A DNA stretch of 10,055 bases from Alphaproteobacteria bacterium (GTDB lineage Bacteria > Pseudomonadota > Alphaproteobacteria > CACIAM-22H2), in assembly GCA_016869915.1 (NCBI GenBank), contig VGDA01000093.1:1-10055 (forward strand), in the 5' to 3' direction. Under the pieces are notes generated by a model, which did no database searches, had not been told where the DNA came from, and saw nothing but the letters and a program-made list of their open reading frames with translations. Below, piece after piece: positions 6,213 through 10,055 of the stretch; the first letter of the stretch is position 1, and each line of letters begins with the position of its first letter. The translations under genes were made by a program, and so were the position numbers.

Positions 6213-7235
6213 ATGCGGGACCTCTTCTTCGCGACGCGCGACTTCCGGCTGGAAAACGGCGACGTCCTGCCGGAGCTTCGCCTGGCCTACGTGACGCATG
6301 GGCGCCTCGCGCCCGATGGCCGCAACGCCGTGCTGCTCGCCCATGGCTACACGAGTTCGCACCACATGGTGGAGGCCGGCGACGGCGCCGCCGAGGGCTA
6401 CTGGGGCGGGCTGGTCGGGTCGGGCAAGGCGATCGACACCGACCGGTTCTTCGTCGTGTCGTCGAACATGCTCGGCTCCTCGCACGGCTCCACCGGCCCC
6501 GCGAGCATCGACCCGCGCACGGGCAGGCCCTTCGGCCCGCGCTTTCCCGACATCTCGCTGGCGGACATCGTCGCCGCGCAGCGCGCGCTGCTCGACTCGC
6601 TTGGCATCGCGCGGCTCGCGGCAGTCGCCGGCCCGTCCTATGGCGGCTTCCAGGCGTTCCAGTGGGCGGTGTCCCATCCGGACTTCGTCGCCGGCATCGT
6701 GCCGGCGATCTCCTCGCCGCGCTCGCCCGGCGGGCGCGACAGCCTCTACCAGCTCGTCGCCTTCCTCGCGCAGGACCCCGGCTGGAACGGCGGCGACTAC
6801 TACGCGACGGGCGGCGTGCTGGAGACGCTGGTGCGGCTGCGCGTCGACACGCTTCGCCTCTACGGCATCGAGGAGCAGCTCGCTGCCTCGCATCCCGATC
6901 CTGCCGCCCGCGACGCCGAGATCCGGCGCCGCGCCCTCGACTGGGCGCGCGGCTTCGACGCCAACGCGCTGGTCGTCCTGCGCCGCGCGAACATCCGCTT
7001 CGACGTCGAGCCGCTCCTCGGCCGCGTCCGCGCGCGCGTCCTCTACGTGCTCTCGCGCACCGACAGGATCTTCCCGCCCTCGCTCTTCGCGCGCGTGATG
7101 CCGCGCCTCGCGGCGGCCGGCGTGCCGGCGGAGTCCTTCGAGATCGACACCGACAAGGGGCATTCGAGCGGCGGCGCCGACGCCGCGAAATGGGCGCATG
7201 TCCTGCGGCGCTTCATGGAGTCGCTGCCGGGGTGA
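6213..7235 (+). CDS. MetX-like alpha/beta hydrolase (homoserine O-acetyltransferase family)
   Basis: The 340-residue protein has the MetX-type alpha/beta hydrolase fold. It contains ENGDVLPELRLAYVTHGRL, NAVLLAHGYTSSHH, then SSNMLGSSHGSTGPASIDP and TGRPFGPRFPDISLADIVAAQ, which are MetX hallmarks. The nucleophile elbow is GPSYGGFQAFQW, with Ser142 in place of the usual GGSMGG context. The rest of the triad is Asp284 (SRTDRIFPP) and His317 (DKGHSSGG). True homoserine acetyltransferases are about 370-380 residues and carry GHDAFL around the His; here the His motif differs and the protein is shorter. It is therefore probably a MetX-like hydrolase or acyltransferase with another substrate, not a methionine-synthesis enzyme. 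The start at 6213 has GGGGAGGGG about 10 bases upstream. It leads a likely two-gene operon with the creatininase-family gene 41 bases downstream. Confidence 0.9.
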   Translation: MRDLFFATRDFRLENGDVLPELRLAYVTHGRLAPDGRNAVLLAHGYTSSHHMVEAGDGAAEGYWGGLVGSGKAIDTDRFFVVSSNMLGSSHGSTGPASIDPRTGRPFGPRFPDISLADIVAAQRALLDSLGIARLAAVAGPSYGGFQAFQWAVSHPDFVAGIVPAISSPRSPGGRDSLYQLVAFLAQDPGWNGGDYYATGGVLETLVRLRVDTLRLYGIEEQLAASHPDPAARDAEIRRRALDWARGFDANALVVLRRANIRFDVEPLLGRVRARVLYVLSRTDRIFPPSLFARVMPRLAAAGVPAESFEIDTDKGHSSGGADAAKWAHVLRRFMESLPG

Positions 7236-7276
7236 TAGAAGCGGCGTCGCCACGTCACGCATACGGGGGAAGGATC

Positions 7277-8101
7277 ATGGCAGGCATTACCGAACCGAAG
7301 GTCCACATGGGCACGATCAGCGGCGGCGAGGGGCGCGCGCTCTACGCAGCCAACCCGGTCGTGCTGCTGCCCATGGGCAGCCACGAGGACCAGGGGCCGC
7401 ACGCGCCGATGGGCGACTACCTGCTGGCCGAGAAGCTCGCGGAGCTGATCGCGCTCGCCGCCTGCGCGAAGGGCACCCGCACGGTCTGCGCGCCCGTGCT
7501 CGCCTTCGGTGGTGCCGACTATTTCGGCCCGATGCCCGGCGGGATCGCGATCACGCCGGCGACGCTGACCGCGGTGATCGGCGACATGGTCGACTCGCTG
7601 CACCGCAACGGCCTGACGCGCATCGTCTTCGTCAACGGGCATGGCGGCAACGTGGGCCCGATCGCCGAGGTGGCGCGCGAGGCCTATCGGCGCACCGGCC
7701 ATGTCATGCCGAGCCTCTATCTCTGGCGCATCGCCTATGCCGCGATGCCGCGCCTGCTCGGCGCGGAGAAGGCGAAGGCGGTGGCCGGCCACGGCGCCGA
7801 CCCCGTCACCAGCACGGCGATGCATCTCTTCCCCGAGCTCGTGCGCCACGACCTCGTGCCCGACGGCAAGCCGCTCAAGCGCTGCGCCGAGCTCGACATC
7901 CCGTTCACCGCGCTGGGCACCGGCAGCTTCGACGGCGCCGAGGTCGGGCTGCCGCACGAATACGAGGCGATCTACAACGACGGCGTCGCCGGCGGCGACC
8001 CGCGCCTCAGCTCGAAGGAGACGGGCCGGACGCTGACCGACTACCTGGTCGATGTCTGCTCGCGCTTCGTCGTCCACTACGCCGCGCGCACGAAGGCGTA
8101 G
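7277..8101 (+). CDS. Creatininase family protein
   Basis: The 274-residue protein belongs to the creatininase/creatinine amidohydrolase family: metal-dependent cyclic amidases and deformylases, including creatininase, the FAPy deformylase of riboflavin biosynthesis and MftE. The first metal-binding block is LPMGSHEDQGPHAPMGDYLL (residues 31-50), with Glu37, His42 and Asp47. FGPMPGGIAITPAT follows at 83-96, then FVNGHGGNVGPI (118-129) with His122, and GHGADPVTSTAM (171-182). Family members normally read E-Q-H in the first block and H-A-G-E-x-E-T in the last. Here the His is Gln39, and the last block reads H-G-A-D-P-V-T, so the metal site is altered or belongs to a divergent subfamily. The start at 7277 follows GGGGGA with 6 bases of spacing. 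It lies 41 bases after the MetX-like gene and is probably cotranscribed. The substrate is unknown. Confidence 0.9.
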   Translation: MAGITEPKVHMGTISGGEGRALYAANPVVLLPMGSHEDQGPHAPMGDYLLAEKLAELIALAACAKGTRTVCAPVLAFGGADYFGPMPGGIAITPATLTAVIGDMVDSLHRNGLTRIVFVNGHGGNVGPIAEVAREAYRRTGHVMPSLYLWRIAYAAMPRLLGAEKAKAVAGHGADPVTSTAMHLFPELVRHDLVPDGKPLKRCAELDIPFTALGTGSFDGAEVGLPHEYEAIYNDGVAGGDPRLSSKETGRTLTDYLVDVCSRFVVHYAARTKA

Positions 8102-8108
8102 CGGGAGA

Positions 8109-8175
8109 GGGGATCGTCTCCCCGAACCTTCTCCAGAGCAGAATTTCCCAATGGGGAAATTCTGCTCTGGAGACG
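8109..8175. repeat. Perfect 20-bp inverted repeat between convergent genes (terminator or palindromic element)
   Basis: The left arm TCTCCAGAGCAGAATTTCCC (8130-8149), a 4-base AATG loop and the exact complementary right arm (8154-8173) form a perfect 20-bp stem. On the plus strand it is followed by CGTTTTG, giving a modest T-tract, so it may terminate the creatininase operon; it also lies 27 bases beyond the restored amidase stop on the other strand. A small hairpin (GGGGA-TCGTC-TCCCC, 8109-8123) precedes it. CGTCTCC (8115-8121) and GGAGACG (8169-8175) form an alternative outer pair. The arms are 50% GC, well below the surroundings, which suggests an inserted palindromic repeat. Confidence 0.8.
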
Positions 8176-8199
8176 TTTTGCCTGCGGTGCCCCCAGCCG

Positions 8200-9710
8200 T
8201 CAGGCCGGGATGCCGCGCCAGGGGCGCTCGTCGAGCGGCGGCGTGGTGACGTCGTAGCGGTCGGTGATGCGCGGGGCCCGGGCGAGCCTGGCGATGTCCG
8301 GGACGGGCCGGCGCAGCTCGGGGGGTCGTCGGCGACCGCGCGCTCGATCGTGTGCGCCGCGCGCAGCGTGAAGAGGTCGTTCGCCGCCGGGCCCGTGATC
8401 ATCATCCCGAAGGGCGTGCCGGTCGGCTCGAGGCCCATCGGCAGCGACAGGCTGGGGTTGCCGGTCAGCGAGATCATGTAGGTCGGCGAGAACCACTCGT
8501 AGTAGGTGCGCAGCTTCCTGCCGTCGATCTCGCCGAGATAGAGCTGCTTCCACGCGAAGGGCGGCACCGCCACGGTGGGCGAGAGGATCAGGTCGTAGCC
8601 CTCGAACACGCGCTGCACCTCGCGGTAGATGCGCGTCTGCTCCGCCTGCGCCCAGGCGACGTCGTCGGCCGAGTAGCGCAGCCCCTCCTCGTAGTTCGCG
8701 ACGATGTTGGGCCCGAGCAGCGCGCGGTGCCTGGCGTAGTTCGCGCGCTGCGACTGCAGCACACCGGTGGCGCGCAGCACGCCGAAGGCCTCGTGCGCGT
8801 GGCCCATGTCGGGCGCGACCTCGTCGCAGGCGTGGAAGAACGAGCGGAGCTTGCGGATGCGCGCGCGGAAGCTGCGCGCGATGCGCCGGTCGATCGGGCA
8901 GGTCCCCCAGTCGCCCGTCCAGGCGACGCGCAGGCGCGAGAGGTCGATGGCCTCGGGGTTCAGGAACATGTCGCCATCGACCGCGCGCGACAGCGGGTCG
9001 GAGGGGTCGAAGGCCGCCTGCGCGGAGAGCAGCAGGCAGGTATCGGCGACGGTCCGGCCCATCGGCCCGAGCGTCGGGATCATGTTCCAGCCCTGGGCGC
9101 GCTTGTCCGTCGGCACCAGGCCGGGCGAGGGCCGGAAGCCGACGACGCCGCAGAACGCCGCGGGGATGCGCAGCGACCCGCCGCCATCCGAGCCGGTGCA
9201 GATCGGCAGCATGTTCGTCGCCAGCGCCACCGCCGAGCCGCCGGAGGAGCCGCCGGGGATACGCTTCGGGTCGAAGGGATTGCCCGAGGGCCCGTAGACC
9301 GGGTTGTTCGAATTCGCGCCGGCGCCGAACTCCGGCACGTTGGTCTTGCCGACCACGATCGCGCCCGCCGAGCGGCAGCGCGCGACCATCGGGTCGTCGC
9401 GCGTCGAGCGGTTGCGCGCGAAGATCGGCGAGCCCTGGCTGTTGACCAGGCCCTCGGCGTCGTCGAGGTCCTTCACGCCCAGCGGCAGGCCATGCAGCGC
9501 CGGCATCTCGTGGCCGCGCATCATCGCGCGCTCGGCGGCGCGCGCCTCCTTCTCGGCGCGCGGCCAGCACGTGTCGGTCAGCGCCTTGACCGCGTGGTTC
9601 ACCTTGTCGGCGCGCGCGCGGCAGCTGCGCAGCAGCTCCACCGGCGAGAGCTTGCGCGCGCCGATCAGGCGGCGCGCCTCGACGGCGGATAGGTCGCAGG
9701 GCTCGGTCAT
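8200..9710 (-). CDS. Amidase (amidase signature family), frameshifted near the C-terminus
   Basis: This amidase-signature enzyme hydrolyses amides to acid and ammonia through a Ser-cisSer-Lys triad. The motif LPLGVKDLDDAEG holds Lys80, GGSSGGSAVALA holds the cis-Ser155, and GSDGGGSLRIPAAFCG holds the nucleophile Ser179. NVPEFGAGANSNNPVYGPSGNP, RTVADTCLLL, LSPTVAVPPF and SLTGNPSLSLPMGLEP are also typical. At a run of six G on the plus strand (8320-8325), after about residue 461, the reading frame shifts. The original frame runs on to 8007, giving 567 residues with an Arg/Ser/Pro-rich nonsense tail antisense to the creatininase gene. One extra base in the run would restore PELRRPVPDIARLARAP and the end ERPWRGIPA, with the stop at 8200 (about 503 residues). 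The start at 9710 follows AAGGGGAGG with 5 bases of spacing. Its ATG overlaps the upstream molybdenum hydroxylase stop (ATGA), which indicates translational coupling. Confidence 0.88.
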
Positions 9711-10055
9711 CGTGGCCTCCCCTTGGCGGCATCCTGGATGACGTGCCAGACGCGCGACGGCGTCATCGGCAGCTCGACATGCGCGATGCCGTCCGCGGCC
9801 AGCGCGTCGACGACGGCGTTGGCGACCGCGGCGGCCGCGCCGTTGGTCGGCAGCTCTCCCACGCCCTTGATGCCGAGGATGTTGTTGGGCGAGGGGTTGG
9901 AGGCGATCGCGTGCGCGAACATCGGCAGGTCAGCTGCGCGCGGCAGCGCGTAGTCCATCAGCGTCGCCGCGACCATCTGGCCGCTGGCGTCGTAGCGCGC
10001 GTCCTCGAGCAGCGCCTGGCCGACGCCGGTGGCGTAGCCGCCATGCAGCTGCCCC
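9707..10055 (-). CDS. Molybdenum hydroxylase large subunit, CoxL/XdhB type (partial, C-terminal end)
   Basis: These are the last 116 codons of a molybdopterin-binding subunit of the xanthine dehydrogenase/CO dehydrogenase/aldehyde oxidase family; the rest lies beyond base 10055. The fragment reads QLHGGYATGVGQALLEDARYD, then MDYALPRAADLP, SNPSPNNILGIKGVGELPTNGA, ANAVVDALAADGI and LPMTPSRVWHVI, all characteristic of the C-terminal molybdopterin domain. The Glu in KGVGE (codon at 9854-9856) matches the conserved catalytic base. The active-site loop that separates CO dehydrogenase (CoxL, with the special Cys) from other hydroxylases is outside the window, so form and substrate cannot be decided. 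The stop TGA (9709-9707) overlaps the amidase ATG. Partner FeS and FAD subunits would be expected to the right, upstream on this strand. Confidence 0.92.
   Translation of the reverse strand, partial: GQLHGGYATGVGQALLEDARYDASGQMVAATLMDYALPRAADLPMFAHAIASNPSPNNILGIKGVGELPTNGAAAAVANAVVDALAADGIAHVELPMTPSRVWHVIQDAAKGRPR

Noticed and set aside
8352..9692. Plus-strand open frame of 446 codons opposite the amidase
   Set aside because: Its Arg/His/Gln-rich composition is typical of an antisense frame, and the amidase catalytic motifs lie on the other strand.

Overview
The window looks like chromosomal DNA of a high-GC alphaproteobacterium, possibly from the Rhodospirillales or a related soil lineage. 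The lineage is inferred from overall base composition, GGAGG-type ribosome binding sites, the abundance of periplasmic solute-binding proteins and enzyme families of small-molecule catabolism. No rRNA, tRNA, CRISPR array, phage gene or transposase is visible. Ten protein genes are supported, two of them cut by the window edges, plus one possible 12-residue leader ORF.

Layout. Positions 1-2756 hold three minus-strand genes: the N-terminal part of a TRAP-type solute-binding protein (1-355), a DUF1993 protein (476-1000) and a family 5 oligopeptide-type solute-binding protein (1164-2756). The second and third are each followed by a related GC-rich hairpin that probably ends transcription. A divergent control region with three inverted repeats (about 2782-2845) separates them from a plus-strand glutathione S-transferase (2928-3551). 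That gene converges on a small cold-shock protein gene (3626-3829, minus), with a strong terminator between them. The cold-shock gene has an upstream region of about 220 bases with hairpins and a 12-codon ORF carrying its own good Shine-Dalgarno. Next on the minus strand are a DadA/PuuB-type FAD oxidoreductase (4052-5377) and a cytochrome b561 membrane protein (5470-6099). Divergent from these is a plus-strand pair, a MetX-like alpha/beta hydrolase (6213-7235) and a creatininase-family protein (7277-8101). The pair converges on a minus-strand amidase (8200-9710), which is translationally coupled (ATGA overlap) to the C-terminal end of a CoxL/XdhB-type molybdenum hydroxylase large subunit (9707 to beyond 10055). 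A perfect 20-bp inverted repeat lies between the convergent genes.

How the genes may fit together. Amidase, creatininase-family amidohydrolase, FAD amine oxidoreductase, molybdenum hydroxylase and two solute-binding proteins together suggest uptake and breakdown of nitrogen-containing organic compounds. The substrates cannot be read from the sequence.

The points most worth a second look are the 3'-terminal frameshift in the amidase at a six-base G/C run, the 20-bp perfect palindrome at 8130-8173, the leader ORF plus hairpins upstream of the cold-shock gene, the two related hairpins after the 5' genes, and the altered metal-ligand motif of the creatininase-family protein. I see no clearly new multi-gene system.
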